Source of the DNA: Litoribrevibacter albus
GTDB lineage: Bacteria > Pseudomonadota > Gammaproteobacteria > Pseudomonadales > Litoribrevibacteraceae
Reading direction: 5' to 3'
Assembly: GCF_030159995.1 (NCBI RefSeq)
Contig: NZ_BSNM01000006.1
Location: forward strand, 153,775 to 217,774
Length of the DNA stretch: 64,000 bases
A program made the position numbers and the translations under genes. Under the pieces are notes generated by a model, which saw only the letters and a program-made list of their open reading frames with translations, was not told the origin of the DNA and ran no database searches. This document shows positions 32,858 to 43,399 of the stretch, in pieces; position 1 is the stretch's first letter; each line of letters opens with the position of its first letter.

Positions 32858-33811
32858 TTGCAGTCTGTGGATAAATACCCTTCGATTTGGTTGATGGGGC
32901 CAACCGCTGCGGGCAAGACCGATTTGGCGGTAGAGCTGGTTCAGCGATGTAATTGTGAAATAATTAGTGTCGACTCAGCCTTGATTTATCGAAAAATGGA
33001 CATAGGTACTGCTAAACCAGAAGCAGATGTCCTAACAAAAGCGCCACACCGATTAATCGATATTTGTGATCCAGCGGAAAGTTATTCTGCTGCTGAGTTT
33101 CGAGTGGATGCTTTGGATGCTATGGCAGAAATCCGAAGTGCAGGCAAGGTGCCACTTCTGGTTGGTGGCACAATGATGTACTACAAGGTGTTAAAGGAGG
33201 GGATTGCTAATCTTCCTGAGGCTAACGAAGCAGTACGTCAAAAGTTGTTAAATGAAGCGGAAACGTTGGGGTGGCAATGTTTGCATGATCGATTAAAGTC
33301 GATTGATCCTGTTTCTGCAGAGCGCATACATCCTAATGATCCTCAGCGTTTGCAGAGAGCTTTAGAGGTTTATGAACTCACAGGTAAAACACTGACCGAT
33401 TTGTGGGCCGAACAAAAACGGGATGTGCAGTGTAATTTCCCTTACCGGGTGCTCAGTTTAGCTGTGGCGCCGAAGGAACGAAAAGTTCTTCATGAACGGA
33501 TAGAACAAAGATTTCGTATCATGCTGGAACAAGGCTTCTTGGATGAGGTCAAAGCTCTCAAAGAGCGTGGTGATCTTAATTTGAATATGCCGTCTATGCG
33601 TTCTGTGGGTTATCGCCAAGTGTGGCAGTATTTGGATGGCGAATATGACTATGATGACATGGTTAATCGCGGAATTTACGCTACCAGGCAATTAGCAAAA
33701 CGGCAAATAACCTGGCTGCGAAGCTGGGATGATTTGGAGTGGTTGGATTCATTAAACCCGAATTTAATCCCTGAAACTGTCCGGCAAGTGCAGAATTTTA
33801 TTGAACAATAG
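32858..33811 (+). CDS. miaA: tRNA dimethylallyltransferase MiaA
   Basis: MiaA transfers dimethylallyl to N6 of A37 in tRNAs reading UNN codons. It has 317 residues, with a P-loop [14 protein letters not shown] (about 13-26), [16 protein letters not shown] (substrate loop), [12 protein letters not shown], and the C-terminal [12 protein letters not shown]. The start is TTG 32858 with AGGTG about 10 bases upstream; a GTG at 32867 is possible but lacks a ribosome site. It is followed by hfq in the usual order; an hfq promoter may lie in the 137-bp gap. Confidence 0.93.
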   Translation: MQSVDKYPSIWLMGPTAAGKTDLAVELVQRCNCEIISVDSALIYRKMDIGTAKPEADVLTKAPHRLIDICDPAESYSAAEFRVDALDAMAEIRSAGKVPLLVGGTMMYYKVLKEGIANLPEANEAVRQKLLNEAETLGWQCLHDRLKSIDPVSAERIHPNDPQRLQRALEVYELTGKTLTDLWAEQKRDVQCNFPYRVLSLAVAPKERKVLHERIEQRFRIMLEQGFLDEVKALKERGDLNLNMPSMRSVGYRQVWQYLDGEYDYDDMVNRGIYATRQLAKRQITWLRSWDDLEWLDSLNPNLIPETVRQVQNFIEQ

Positions 33812-33948
33812 AGCAATTTCGCTCGTAAAGTTGTCATTTTTTTTAATTTGGTCTGAACTGTCTAGACTAGTTGGTCTATATTCAACGCAGTCAGTACCTA
33901 ATGGATTGAATGCAATAATTATTACAAACCTCTTAAGGAGAATTCGTA

Positions 33949-34200
33949 ATGTCAAAAGGGCACTCTTTACAAGACCCTTATTTGAATGTGCTTCGTAAAG
34001 AACGCATTCCAGTGTCTATCTTTTTAGTTAACGGGATTAAACTTCAAGGTCAAATCGAGTCGTTCGATCAATTCGTAATTTTGCTAAAAAATACCGTGAG
34101 TCAGATGGTATATAAGCACGCAATTTCTACGATCGTGCCTTCACGTAGTGTTCGTTTGCCACAGCAAGATGCTGTTACAAAAGACGGTGAAGACGACTAA
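33949..34200 (+). CDS. hfq: RNA chaperone Hfq
   Basis: Hfq is a hexameric Sm-like protein that pairs small RNAs with targets. It has 83 residues. The Sm1 region ([28 protein letters not shown]) and the Sm2 signature YKHAIST are intact, and the rim is RKER-like. The C-terminal tail is short and acidic (KDGEDD), as in Pseudomonas and unlike the longer enterobacterial tail. It has an excellent ribosome site AAGGAG (33935-33940). A long hairpin with a U-tract follows before hflX. Confidence 0.98.
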   Translation: MSKGHSLQDPYLNVLRKERIPVSIFLVNGIKLQGQIESFDQFVILLKNTVSQMVYKHAISTIVPSRSVRLPQQDAVTKDGEDD

Positions 34201-34295
34201 GTTTTACTTGGTATTTGCTTGTTTGTTGTAACAAGCTCCGATCTGCTCTTCGAAAGGCTACAGGGACTGTTTTCCAATTAAGAGCGTTTTAAATT

Positions 34296-34351
34296 AAGGC
34301 ACTTTCCTCGATAACGATTGTTTTGTCTGTCATTATTGAGAGTGCCTTTTT
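34296..34351 (+). terminator. Long-hairpin terminator after hfq
   Basis: AAGGCACT (34296-34303) pairs with AGTGCCTT (34341-34348). Further inner pairing of CTC-ATAA with TTAT-GAG closes most of the 37-base loop, and a U-run follows. It ends hfq mRNA and immediately precedes the hflX ribosome site. Confidence 0.7.
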
Positions 34352-34372
34352 GTGTGTCTATTGGGAGGCCGA

Positions 34373-35683
34373 TTGTTTTTCGAACGTCCTGAAGGTGGTG
34401 AACTGGCTGTCCTGGTTCACATTGACTTCACTTCCGACCAAAACTCTGAAGACGTAGATGAGTTTCAAGATCTTGTGACCTCTGCAGGTGCTGAGCCTGT
34501 GTGTTTGATTCGAGGTACAAGAAATCATCCTAATTCAAAATATTTTGTGGGTACCGGCAAGCTTGATGAGATTCGTCAGGCGGTTGAGCTGCATGAAGCT
34601 GAAGTTGTGATCTTTAATCATGCGTTGGCACCTGGCCAGGAGAAGAACCTGGAGCATGTGCTTCAATGTCGGGTATTGGATCGTACAACTCTTATTTTGG
34701 ATATCTTTGCTCAACGAGCGAGAACGCACGAAGGTAAATTACAGGTTGAGTTGGCTCAGTTGCAGCATATGTCGACTCGATTGATTCGTGGTTGGACTCA
34801 CTTGGAACGCCAAAAGGGTGGGATTGGCTTGCGTGGTCCGGGTGAAACGCAATTGGAATCCGACCGTCGATTATTACGCGAGCGTGTAAAGAATATTCAA
34901 AAGCGCTTGGAAAAAGTTAAGAAACAACGTGATCAGGGGCGCAAGGCAAGACGCCGTTCGTCAACGCCTACCGTCTCTATTGTTGGTTATACCAATGCGG
35001 GCAAATCGACGTTATTTAATGCGTTGACTGACTCGGATGTCTATGCAGCTGATCAGTTGTTTGCGACCTTGGATCCTACGCTTCGTAAGATTACCCTGCC
35101 AAATAGTGGGCCTGTCGTCTTGGCTGATACTGTGGGGTTCATTCGTCACTTACCTCATAAGTTAGTGCAGGCGTTTCGGGCAACATTGGAAGAAACCTGT
35201 GAGGCTGATTTGTTGCTTCATGTGACAGATGCCAGTGATGAGCAGCGCTATGATAACATCGAACAGGTTAACTCTGTGTTGCAGGAGATTGGTGCGCATG
35301 AGATTCCGTGTTTGCATGTCTTTAATAAAATTGACTGCTTGAGCAATACTGAACCAAGAGTCGAACGGGATGATCATGGTCGTCCTATTCGGGTTTGGTT
35401 GTCGGCCAAGGATAAGTTAGGTTTCGATGGATTGTTGGAATCTTTGTCAGAATTGTTGTCTGAAGATCTTTATAAAGGTCAATGGGTGCTGGATCATGCA
35501 CATGCATCTGTCCGAGCTAGACTCTATGAGCTAGATTTATTGGAGCATGAAGAGTTTGATGAGCAAGGTCGGTATGTGTTGGATGTACTGGGACCGACAG
35601 CGGATTTGCTTCAAGTCCTGTCTAAAGCAGGGGTTGATCCATATTTATATCTTCCTAAGCCGGATAAGGAAGATTGGGAGTAA
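34373..35683 (+). CDS. hflX: Ribosome-splitting GTPase HflX
   Basis: HflX rescues stalled and heat-damaged ribosomes. It has 436 residues. An N-terminal nucleotide-binding domain with AVLVHIDF is followed by a glycine-rich helix region (RQKGGIGLRGPGETQLESDRR) and the GTPase domain with GYTNAGKST (G1), DTVGFIRHLP (G3), and NKID (G4). TTG 34373 is chosen as the start because GGGAGG lies just upstream (34363-34368) and E. coli homology begins here; a GTG at 34352 would lie in the terminator tract. It continues into hflK after 87 bases. Confidence 0.94.
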   Translation: MFFERPEGGELAVLVHIDFTSDQNSEDVDEFQDLVTSAGAEPVCLIRGTRNHPNSKYFVGTGKLDEIRQAVELHEAEVVIFNHALAPGQEKNLEHVLQCRVLDRTTLILDIFAQRARTHEGKLQVELAQLQHMSTRLIRGWTHLERQKGGIGLRGPGETQLESDRRLLRERVKNIQKRLEKVKKQRDQGRKARRRSSTPTVSIVGYTNAGKSTLFNALTDSDVYAADQLFATLDPTLRKITLPNSGPVVLADTVGFIRHLPHKLVQAFRATLEETCEADLLLHVTDASDEQRYDNIEQVNSVLQEIGAHEIPCLHVFNKIDCLSNTEPRVERDDHGRPIRVWLSAKDKLGFDGLLESLSELLSEDLYKGQWVLDHAHASVRARLYELDLLEHEEFDEQGRYVLDVLGPTADLLQVLSKAGVDPYLYLPKPDKEDWE

Positions 35684-35770
35684 ATGTAAGAATTACCTAC
35701 ATTTTTGGAGCACAATTGGATAAACTTTTGTGCAGCTTTTGGAATTTTGAAACCAGAATGGAGTATCAAG

Positions 35771-36925
35771 ATGGCTTGGAATGAGCCGGGTGGTAACAAC
35801 CAGGACCCTTGGGGTGGTCGCCGTGGAAATGACGGCCCGCCAGATTTAGATGAAGTAATAAAGAAAGCAATGGACAAAATGGGGGGCTTGTTTGGAAGTA
35901 AGCCTCCTGCCGGTGGTAGCTCGAGTGGTGGCTTTGGCCCGATCGCTGTGATTGTCTTTATTGCTCTGCTTATCGCTGCGGTGTATGACTCGATTCATAT
36001 TATCGATCAACGTGAGCAAGCCGTTGTTTTACGCTTAGGTAAATATCATGAGACCTGGGGCCCAGGTTTGCAGTGGAAATTTCCTTTGGTGGATTCAGTC
36101 ACTAAAGAGAATGTGACGAAAGTACAATCGAAGTCGTTCAACAATAAAATGCTGACGGAAGACGAGAATATCGTCGAGGTCACTATTTCGGTTCAGTACG
36201 TCATCAGTGATATTAAGAGCTATGTGCTGAATGTTCGTAATCCACAGAATAGCTTGAGTCAGGCGGCTGAGAGTGCGTTGCGACATGAAGTCGGTTCCTC
36301 TGAGATGCATTTTGTATTGACGGAAGGTCGTGAAACACTGGCTTCAGAAGTGCAAGTCCGTATTCAGAGCTATCTGGATGCGTATGGAACTGGTTTGACC
36401 GTAAGCAAAGTGAACCTGGAAGGCGCTCAGGCACCGGCTGAAGTACAAGATGCGTTTCTTGATGTGACTAAAGCTAAAGAAGACGAGGTTCGTCTTCGTA
36501 ACGAAGCGGAAACTTATGCAAACGGTATTATTCCTGAAGCGCGTGGTCAGGCTCAGCGTCAAATGGAAGAAGCAAATGCATATAAAGAGCAGGTGGTTGC
36601 TAAAGCGGTGGGTGAGGCTGATCGCTTTAATCAATTACTTGTGGAATACAAGCGTGCACCAGAAGTAACTCGTGAGCGTTTGTACATTGACACCATTCAG
36701 AAGGTATTGGCTGAAACACCAAAGGTGTTGGTTGATGTTGAAGGTGGCAATAACATGATGTACTTACCCTTGGATAAAATCGTTGGCAATCGTGTGACTG
36801 AATCAGTTGCGCAGACAGGAGGTCAGAGTCTGAATGCTTCTGATCTGGATAAGGTGACTCGTCAAGTGATTGATGAACTTCGCCAACGCCAATCAAGTAA
36901 TCGCCGCACCAGGGAGCTAAGATAA
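35771..36925 (+). CDS. hflK: FtsH protease regulator HflK
   Basis: HflK is a SPFH/band 7 membrane protein that, with HflC, encloses FtsH. It has 384 residues: a Gly/Asn/Pro-rich N-terminus (MAWNEPGGNNQDPWGG), one transmembrane helix (about 60-82), a band 7 domain, and a long coiled coil rich in Ala/Glu/Arg (about 225-300). ATG 35771 has GGAG seven bases upstream and is where homology begins. Its stop overlaps the hflC start by one base (TAATG), indicating coupled translation in equal amounts. Confidence 0.95.
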   Translation: MAWNEPGGNNQDPWGGRRGNDGPPDLDEVIKKAMDKMGGLFGSKPPAGGSSSGGFGPIAVIVFIALLIAAVYDSIHIIDQREQAVVLRLGKYHETWGPGLQWKFPLVDSVTKENVTKVQSKSFNNKMLTEDENIVEVTISVQYVISDIKSYVLNVRNPQNSLSQAAESALRHEVGSSEMHFVLTEGRETLASEVQVRIQSYLDAYGTGLTVSKVNLEGAQAPAEVQDAFLDVTKAKEDEVRLRNEAETYANGIIPEARGQAQRQMEEANAYKEQVVAKAVGEADRFNQLLVEYKRAPEVTRERLYIDTIQKVLAETPKVLVDVEGGNNMMYLPLDKIVGNRVTESVAQTGGQSLNASDLDKVTRQVIDELRQRQSSNRRTRELR

Positions 36926-37800
36926 TGTCATCTAGAAGTTTATTTGTTTCTATCGTGATTTTGCTTTCCTTGGCGATTGCCTCCAATGTGTTGTACATCG
37001 TTAAGGAAACTGAAAGAGGCGTTTTGTTGCGCTTTGGTGAGGTGGTTGATGCGGATCTTAAACCGGGTATTCATGTCAAAATGCCTGTGATGCATCAGGT
37101 TCGTAAATTTGATGCTCGTGTTTTGACCTTGGATTACACGCCGCAGTCTTATTTAACACAAGATAAGAAGCCTTTGATTGTTGATTCGTTTGTAAAATGG
37201 CGAATCAAGGATGTATCCAAGTTCTACACTGCAACCTCTGGGGATGAAATAGCTGCCTCTCGTTTGTTGGCATCCCGTGTGGATGACGGGCTTCGTAAGC
37301 AATTTGCTCAGCGTACAGTTCATGAAGTAATTTCTGGTCAGCGTGATGAGCTGATGGATGACTTAACCGTGAAGTTGAATCAAGTAGTGCTGACTGACAT
37401 TGGTGTTGAGTTACTGGATATCCGTGTGAAGGGTATTGAGCTGCCTGAGCGTGTGAACGAAGATGTATACAAGCGTATGAGATCTGAGCGTGAACGTGAA
37501 GCGCGTGAGTATCGTTCTCGTGGTCGTGAGTTGGCGGAAGGTATTCGTGCTGATGCTGATCGTCGTCGTACTATTATTGAAGCAAATGCTTACCGTGAAG
37601 CTGAAAAGATTCGAGGTGATGGCGATGCTCAGTCTGCTCGCATTTATGCGGAAGCGTTTAGTAAAGATCCTGAGTTTTACTCGTTTGTTCGCAGCCTGAA
37701 GGCTTATCAAGAGACCTTTAGTGCAGATAGTGATGTCATGATTCTGGACTCGGATAGCGACTTCTTTAAATACTTAGGCGCGCCTAAAACGAAGCAGTAA
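36925..37800 (+). CDS. hflC: FtsH protease regulator HflC
   Basis: HflC is the partner of HflK, forming the large periplasm-facing cage around FtsH. It has 291 residues, with an N-terminal transmembrane helix (about 5-24), ETERGVLLRFGEV opening the band 7 domain, and a coiled coil RMRSEREREAREYRSRGREL onwards. The one-base overlap with hflK and the AGGGAG upstream (36911-36916) support the start. A good terminator follows at 37866. Confidence 0.95.
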   Translation: MSSRSLFVSIVILLSLAIASNVLYIVKETERGVLLRFGEVVDADLKPGIHVKMPVMHQVRKFDARVLTLDYTPQSYLTQDKKPLIVDSFVKWRIKDVSKFYTATSGDEIAASRLLASRVDDGLRKQFAQRTVHEVISGQRDELMDDLTVKLNQVVLTDIGVELLDIRVKGIELPERVNEDVYKRMRSEREREAREYRSRGRELAEGIRADADRRRTIIEANAYREAEKIRGDGDAQSARIYAEAFSKDPEFYSFVRSLKAYQETFSADSDVMILDSDSDFFKYLGAPKTKQ

Positions 37801-37865
37801 GGAAAATAGATAAATGAGCCCGCAATTTGTTGGGGTTATTTACTAAGTTCGTGTTATGATACCGC

Positions 37866-37890
37866 ACCGGGTCAAAGACCCGGTTTTTTT
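37866..37890 (+). terminator. Intrinsic terminator after hflC
   Basis: ACCGGGT (37866-37872) and ACCCGGT (37878-37884) form a 7-bp GC stem with a CAAAG loop, followed by seven T. It closes the tsaE-to-hflC run. Confidence 0.9.
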
Positions 37891-37915
37891 GTGTTTGTAT
37901 AAAGCCTGATTTTTT

Positions 37916-38113
37916 ATGTCGGATGAATTTCTGAACAGTCTGATCGCTGGTTTTTGTTTGATGTTGGTCTTTGAAGGTGTACTTCCCTTTCTAGTGCCAC
38001 AACAGTGGCGAGAGACCGTCACCAAAATCGCACAGATGAATGATCGGTCGATCCGGAAAGTCGGGTTATGTTCCATGATTGCAGGTTTAGTGCTTCTTTA
38101 TTTACTAGTCTGA
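37916..38113 (+). CDS. DUF2065 family small membrane protein (YjeT)
   Basis: The protein has 65 residues and two hydrophobic helices (about 6-24 and 47-64) joined by a polar loop with QQWRETVTKIAQMNDRSIRKVG, typical of DUF2065. It sits between hflC and hisZ as in many gammaproteobacteria. Its role is unknown. It follows the hflC terminator by 25 bases, so it probably has its own promoter or relies on read-through, and is likely co-transcribed with hisZ. Confidence 0.85.
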   Translation: MSDEFLNSLIAGFCLMLVFEGVLPFLVPQQWRETVTKIAQMNDRSIRKVGLCSMIAGLVLLYLLV

Positions 38114-38159
38114 ATACCTGTGGAAATTTCTTCTTTAGGATAGAAGTGAGAGTCGCTTT

Positions 38160-39329
38160 ATGACGATTGCGGATCGTTGGTTGTTGCCAGATGGGGTGGA
38201 AGATATCCTACCTCCAAAGGCAGAGCAGATTGAAACATTACGATCAAAGTTGTTGGACTTATATAAGTCATGGGGGTATGACCAAGTGATGCCGCCTATG
38301 ATGGAGTATCTTGAGTCATTGCTTACCGGTGTTGGTCATGATCTGGATACTCAAACGTTCAAAGTTACAGACCAATTGAATGGTCGTTTGATGGGTGTAA
38401 GAGCTGATATTACCCCTCAAGTGGCTCGTATTGATGCGCACTCACTTGCTCGTGAAGGTGTGTCTCGTTTCTGTTATGCAGGACAGGTTCTGCATACCAA
38501 GCCAGCTCATACCATGGATACTCGTAATCCGATTCAATTGGGTGCGGAAGTATATGGACACGCTGGTATCGCCAGTGATTTTGAAGTAATTGCATTGATG
38601 CTGGAGTCTCTGAAACTCTCAAAAATTGAAGCGATTACCTTGGATCTAGGGCATGTGGGTGTTTTCCGAAGCTTAATGCAAAAAGCGGCTTTAGATTCGG
38701 ATCAGGAGCGTGGGCTGTTTGATATCCTGCGCCGTAAAGCGTTGCCTGAATTAGAAGCTTATATCCCGAAATATTTCAAAAACCAATCTCTGGGTGAAGC
38801 TGTACGTCAGTTGGCGTACTTATGCGGTGGTCCTGAAATCCTAAATACCATCAGAGAATTGGTTGCACCGTTGTCGGCGGATGCTGTCGAAGCGGTGGAT
38901 GCGTTGAAACAGTTGGTTGGTCGTATTCAGACTCAATTTTCTGATGTAAACATCTACATCGATTTAAGTGAATTACGAGGCTATAACTACCATACGGGTG
39001 TTGTGTTCTCGGCCTTTAAAACCGGTGGTAGTCAACCGTTGGCATCTGGTGGTCGATACGATGAAACGGGTAAAGTGTTTGGTCGCGCCAGACCGGCAAC
39101 CGGTTTCAGTCTGAATTTATTGAAAGTTGCGGATGTAACTTCTCTGGAGGTTGCTAAGTCTAAGCTGATTTTGGCGCCTGAGCAGAGTGAAGGTGATTTA
39201 AATGTGTTGATTGATGAGCTTCGTGCCAAAGGGCATAGAGTGATTCGTCAGTTGACGGACTCAGATGTAGAACTATGTGATGCTGTCTTGACTCAGGTTG
39301 ATGGCAAATGGATGGTTCAGGATCGCTAG
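38160..39329 (+). CDS. hisZ: ATP phosphoribosyltransferase regulatory subunit HisZ
   Basis: HisZ is a catalytically inactive histidyl-tRNA-synthetase paralogue that combines with short-form HisG for histidine synthesis. It has 389 residues. Class II motifs are visible: LPDGVEDILPPKAEQIE at the start, MGVRADITPQVARID (motif 2 region), and LASGGRYDETGKVFG near the end. The anticodon-binding domain of HisRS is lacking. It implies that the genome has a short HisG. It precedes purA by 88 bases, the conserved order. Confidence 0.95.
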   Translation: MTIADRWLLPDGVEDILPPKAEQIETLRSKLLDLYKSWGYDQVMPPMMEYLESLLTGVGHDLDTQTFKVTDQLNGRLMGVRADITPQVARIDAHSLAREGVSRFCYAGQVLHTKPAHTMDTRNPIQLGAEVYGHAGIASDFEVIALMLESLKLSKIEAITLDLGHVGVFRSLMQKAALDSDQERGLFDILRRKALPELEAYIPKYFKNQSLGEAVRQLAYLCGGPEILNTIRELVAPLSADAVEAVDALKQLVGRIQTQFSDVNIYIDLSELRGYNYHTGVVFSAFKTGGSQPLASGGRYDETGKVFGRARPATGFSLNLLKVADVTSLEVAKSKLILAPEQSEGDLNVLIDELRAKGHRVIRQLTDSDVELCDAVLTQVDGKWMVQDR

Positions 39330-39396
39330 CGATCCAAAGAATTTAATTTTTAGCCGGTCTTTGGATTGGCAAAGTGTTTTTAAACTCAGTGTTTAG

Positions 39397-40710
<1,314 letters not shown>

Positions 40711-40715
40711 TAACG

Positions 40716-40741
40716 AAAAAGGGGCGATAAGCCCCTTTTTT
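40716..40741 (+). terminator. Intrinsic terminator after purA
   Basis: AAAAAGGGGC, a GATAA loop and GCCCCTTTTT form a 10-bp stem starting six bases after the purA stop, with T continuing past it. Confidence 0.92.
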
Positions 40742-40788
40742 AATGTGACCATTAAATGAAATGGTTGTTTTAAACAAGATAATAAGTT

Positions 40789-40829
40789 TTGTAATACACT
40801 TGCTGATGAGATAGTCAAAAGTATTACAA
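40789..40829 (+). promoter_or_regulatory. Inverted repeat upstream of rnr
   Basis: TTGTAATAC (40789-40797) and GTATTACAA (40821-40829) are exact inverted copies, 23 bases apart, ending 20 bases before the rnr start. They could be two half-sites of a repressor or a leader stem-loop. A weak promoter, TTGCTG (40800-40805) with ATTACA (40823-40828), lies inside. Confidence 0.45.
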
Positions 40830-40849
40830 GTAAACTTTCAATATAGGAT

Positions 40850-43288
40850 ATGAATTTGAAAGATCCCTTTGGTCAGCGAGAAGCTGATAAATATGAGAAT
40901 CCGGTGCCGAGCCGAGAATTAATTACCTCATTTTTGGAAGAGGCGGGCAAAGCTTTAACCCATTCTCAATTATGTTCAGCGATGCAAATCTTCGATGACG
41001 AACGTATTGAAGCCATGCGTCGACGCTTAATCGCGATGTCCCGTGATGGCCAACTAATAACTGATAAGCAACAACGATACAAACCTATTTCCGCTATTCC
41101 TACCATTGACGGTCGAGTAATTGGACATCGTGATGGTTATGGATTTGTTCAGCCGGATGATAAGTCCCCTGATTTATACCTAAATGCACGAGAAATGAAC
41201 AAGGTCTTTGATGGTGATCTTGTGCGAGTGATGGTCAGTGGTATTGATCATAAAGGTCGTCGGGAGGCCCGGATTATCCAGGTCTTAGAGCATAAAACCG
41301 TTCAGTTGGTCGGGCGCTATTATGCGGAAGGCAAAGGTGGTTTTGTGGTGCCTGACAGCCGTCGTATGTCTCAGGAGGTATCTGTTTCTCCAGAGGCAGA
41401 TGGTGGTGCATCGTCTGGGCAGTATGTAGTTGTTGAAATTGAACGACAACCGTCACGACGTGAAAAAGCGTCAGGGCGAGTGATTAAAATACTTGGTGAC
41501 CACTTGGCGCCGGGAATGGAAATCGACGTTGCTTTGCATACCTACGATGTGCCGCATGAGTGGCCGGAAGGTGTATTGAGTGAAGTGGCGCACTTTACTG
41601 AAAGTGTTGCCGAGGAAGACAAAACTCTTCGAGTAGATTTAAGAGCCTTGCCTCTGGTGACGATTGATGGTGAAGACGCCAAAGACTTTGATGATGCGGT
41701 TTACTGTGAGAGGAAAAAGTCCGGCGGCTGGCGATTGATTGTCGCGATTGCTGATGTTTCTCATTACGTGAAATTGCGGACGGAGCTGGATAAAGAAGCA
41801 CAGAATAGAGCGACGTCTGTGTATTTTCCTGGGCATGTGGTGCCTATGCTTCCTGAAGTGCTTTCGAATGGCCTGTGTTCATTGAATCCGAATGTGGATC
41901 GTTTGGCGATGGTCTGCGAAATGAGCATCAGTGCGTCAGGGCGCATGAGTCGTTTCAAGTTTTATGAAGCGGTTATTCGATCTCATGCCCGTCTGACCTA
42001 TAACCGTGTGGCGGCTTTGATTGAGGCGCCAGAGTCGAAAGAGGCGCAACACTTTAAGGCTGAGTTTCCAACAATCGTACCTTATGTTCAGGAATTGCAT
42101 CGATTGTATCAGCAGTTGGTTTCATGCCGTGAAGAGCGTGGTGCGATTGATTTTGATACCACTGAAACACGTATCGTGTTTTCGCCTGATCGAAAAATTG
42201 AAACCATTGTGCCGGTTATACGCAATGATGCGCATCGAGTCATTGAAGAGTGTATGTTGTGTGCTAACGTAGCGGCCGCTCGTTTCTTGAGAAAGCATCA
42301 GTTAGAAGGCTTGTATCGCGTTCACGAAGGGCCTAAGGAACAGAAGCTGATTAACTTAAAAGAGTTTCTGTTTGAGCGTAGTTTGATGCTTGAAGGGGGA
42401 ATGAAACCGACCCCGGGTGATTACTTGCAGTTAGCTCAAGACATTGAAGAGCGGCCGGATAGACATCTAATTCAGACCATGATGTTGAGGTCTTTGAGTC
42501 AGGCGGTCTATCAACCGGATAATCAGGGGCACTTTGGCTTGGCGTACCCTGAGTATACGCACTTTACGTCTCCGATCCGTCGTTACCCTGATTTGTTGGT
42601 ACACCGTGCGATTCGCAGCGTACTTCGTTCTGAAAAGAAAGAGCACAAAGAAAGTTCCAATGTGCAACGTGTTCCGGAAGCTCAGATATTACCGAGGGAG
42701 GCTATTTACCCATACGATATGGCGGCGTTGCTGGCGTTGGGTGAACAGTGTTCGATGGCTGAACGTCGTGCTGATGAGGCCTCTCGGGACGTGATGGCCT
42801 TCCTGAAATGTGAGTACATGCAGGAACATGTGGGCGAGGTATTCCCTGGAATTGTGTCAGCAGTGACGGGCTTTGGGTTGTTTGTTGAATTGACCGATGT
42901 TTATGTTGAGGGGTTGATACATGTAAGTAACCTCACTAAAGAGTATTTTGAGTTTGATCAGTCACGACACATGTTGATTGGCGAGCGCTCGGGAACCACT
43001 TATGCATTGGGTGACGCTGTTGATGTTCGGATTGTTCGTGTAGATCTGGATGAGCGAAAAATTGATCTGGAGTTGGTGGATCACCGGCAGTCGGTTAAAA
43101 CCAGAAGATCTAAGAAGAAAGCCAATCTCAACGAGTCTCTTGGGCCGAAAAAGAAAGGTCGAGGTAAAAGCGGAGCGAAACATCGTCCGACCAGAGAATC
43201 GGATGCTTCTCCCAAGAAGAAAAAGAGCGCGAAAAAATCCAAGCGTGCGTCTGTAAAGACCACCTCAAAAGCGCGCAAGAAAAAGTAA
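40850..43288 (+). CDS. rnr: Ribonuclease R
   Basis: This processive 3'-5' exoribonuclease degrades structured RNA and acts in trans-translation. It has 812 residues: an N-terminal winged-helix region, cold-shock domains (about 85-235), an RNB catalytic domain (about 260-590) with TIDGEDAKDFDDAVYC holding the metal-binding Asp cluster, an S1 domain (about 645-730) with GIVSAVTGFGLFVEL, and a long Lys/Arg-rich tail (about 735-812). ATG 40850 has ATAGGAT upstream. rlmB follows, as in E. coli. The gap to rlmB holds two stem-loops. Confidence 0.96.
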   Translation: MNLKDPFGQREADKYENPVPSRELITSFLEEAGKALTHSQLCSAMQIFDDERIEAMRRRLIAMSRDGQLITDKQQRYKPISAIPTIDGRVIGHRDGYGFVQPDDKSPDLYLNAREMNKVFDGDLVRVMVSGIDHKGRREARIIQVLEHKTVQLVGRYYAEGKGGFVVPDSRRMSQEVSVSPEADGGASSGQYVVVEIERQPSRREKASGRVIKILGDHLAPGMEIDVALHTYDVPHEWPEGVLSEVAHFTESVAEEDKTLRVDLRALPLVTIDGEDAKDFDDAVYCERKKSGGWRLIVAIADVSHYVKLRTELDKEAQNRATSVYFPGHVVPMLPEVLSNGLCSLNPNVDRLAMVCEMSISASGRMSRFKFYEAVIRSHARLTYNRVAALIEAPESKEAQHFKAEFPTIVPYVQELHRLYQQLVSCREERGAIDFDTTETRIVFSPDRKIETIVPVIRNDAHRVIEECMLCANVAAARFLRKHQLEGLYRVHEGPKEQKLINLKEFLFERSLMLEGGMKPTPGDYLQLAQDIEERPDRHLIQTMMLRSLSQAVYQPDNQGHFGLAYPEYTHFTSPIRRYPDLLVHRAIRSVLRSEKKEHKESSNVQRVPEAQILPREAIYPYDMAALLALGEQCSMAERRADEASRDVMAFLKCEYMQEHVGEVFPGIVSAVTGFGLFVELTDVYVEGLIHVSNLTKEYFEFDQSRHMLIGERSGTTYALGDAVDVRIVRVDLDERKIDLELVDHRQSVKTRRSKKKANLNESLGPKKKGRGKSGAKHRPTRESDASPKKKKSAKKSKRASVKTTSKARKKK

Positions 43289-43314
43289 TGCTGGCTGTTA
43301 TGTCGGCTAGTTGG

Positions 43315-43367
43315 CCTGAACAGTAAAGCTGTTCAGGTTGTTGATTGTTCGGGCGCAAGCTTGCCCG
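43315..43367 (+). other. Two tandem stem-loops between rnr and rlmB
   Basis: CCTGAACAG (43315-43323) pairs exactly with CTGTTCAGG (43329-43337) around a TAAAG loop. CGGGC (43350-43354) pairs with GCCCG (43363-43367). Neither has a U-tract. They may be processing or stabilising elements in a common rnr-rlmB transcript. Confidence 0.5.
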
Positions 43368-43399
43368 ATAAGTGAAAGTTCGAGTAGTAGAGAAAAAGA

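Noticed and set aside
37801..37890. A small RNA between hflC and the DUF2065 gene, since TATGAT (37855-37860) precedes the hairpin
   Set aside because: The -35 is poor and the hairpin is fully explained as the hflC terminator.
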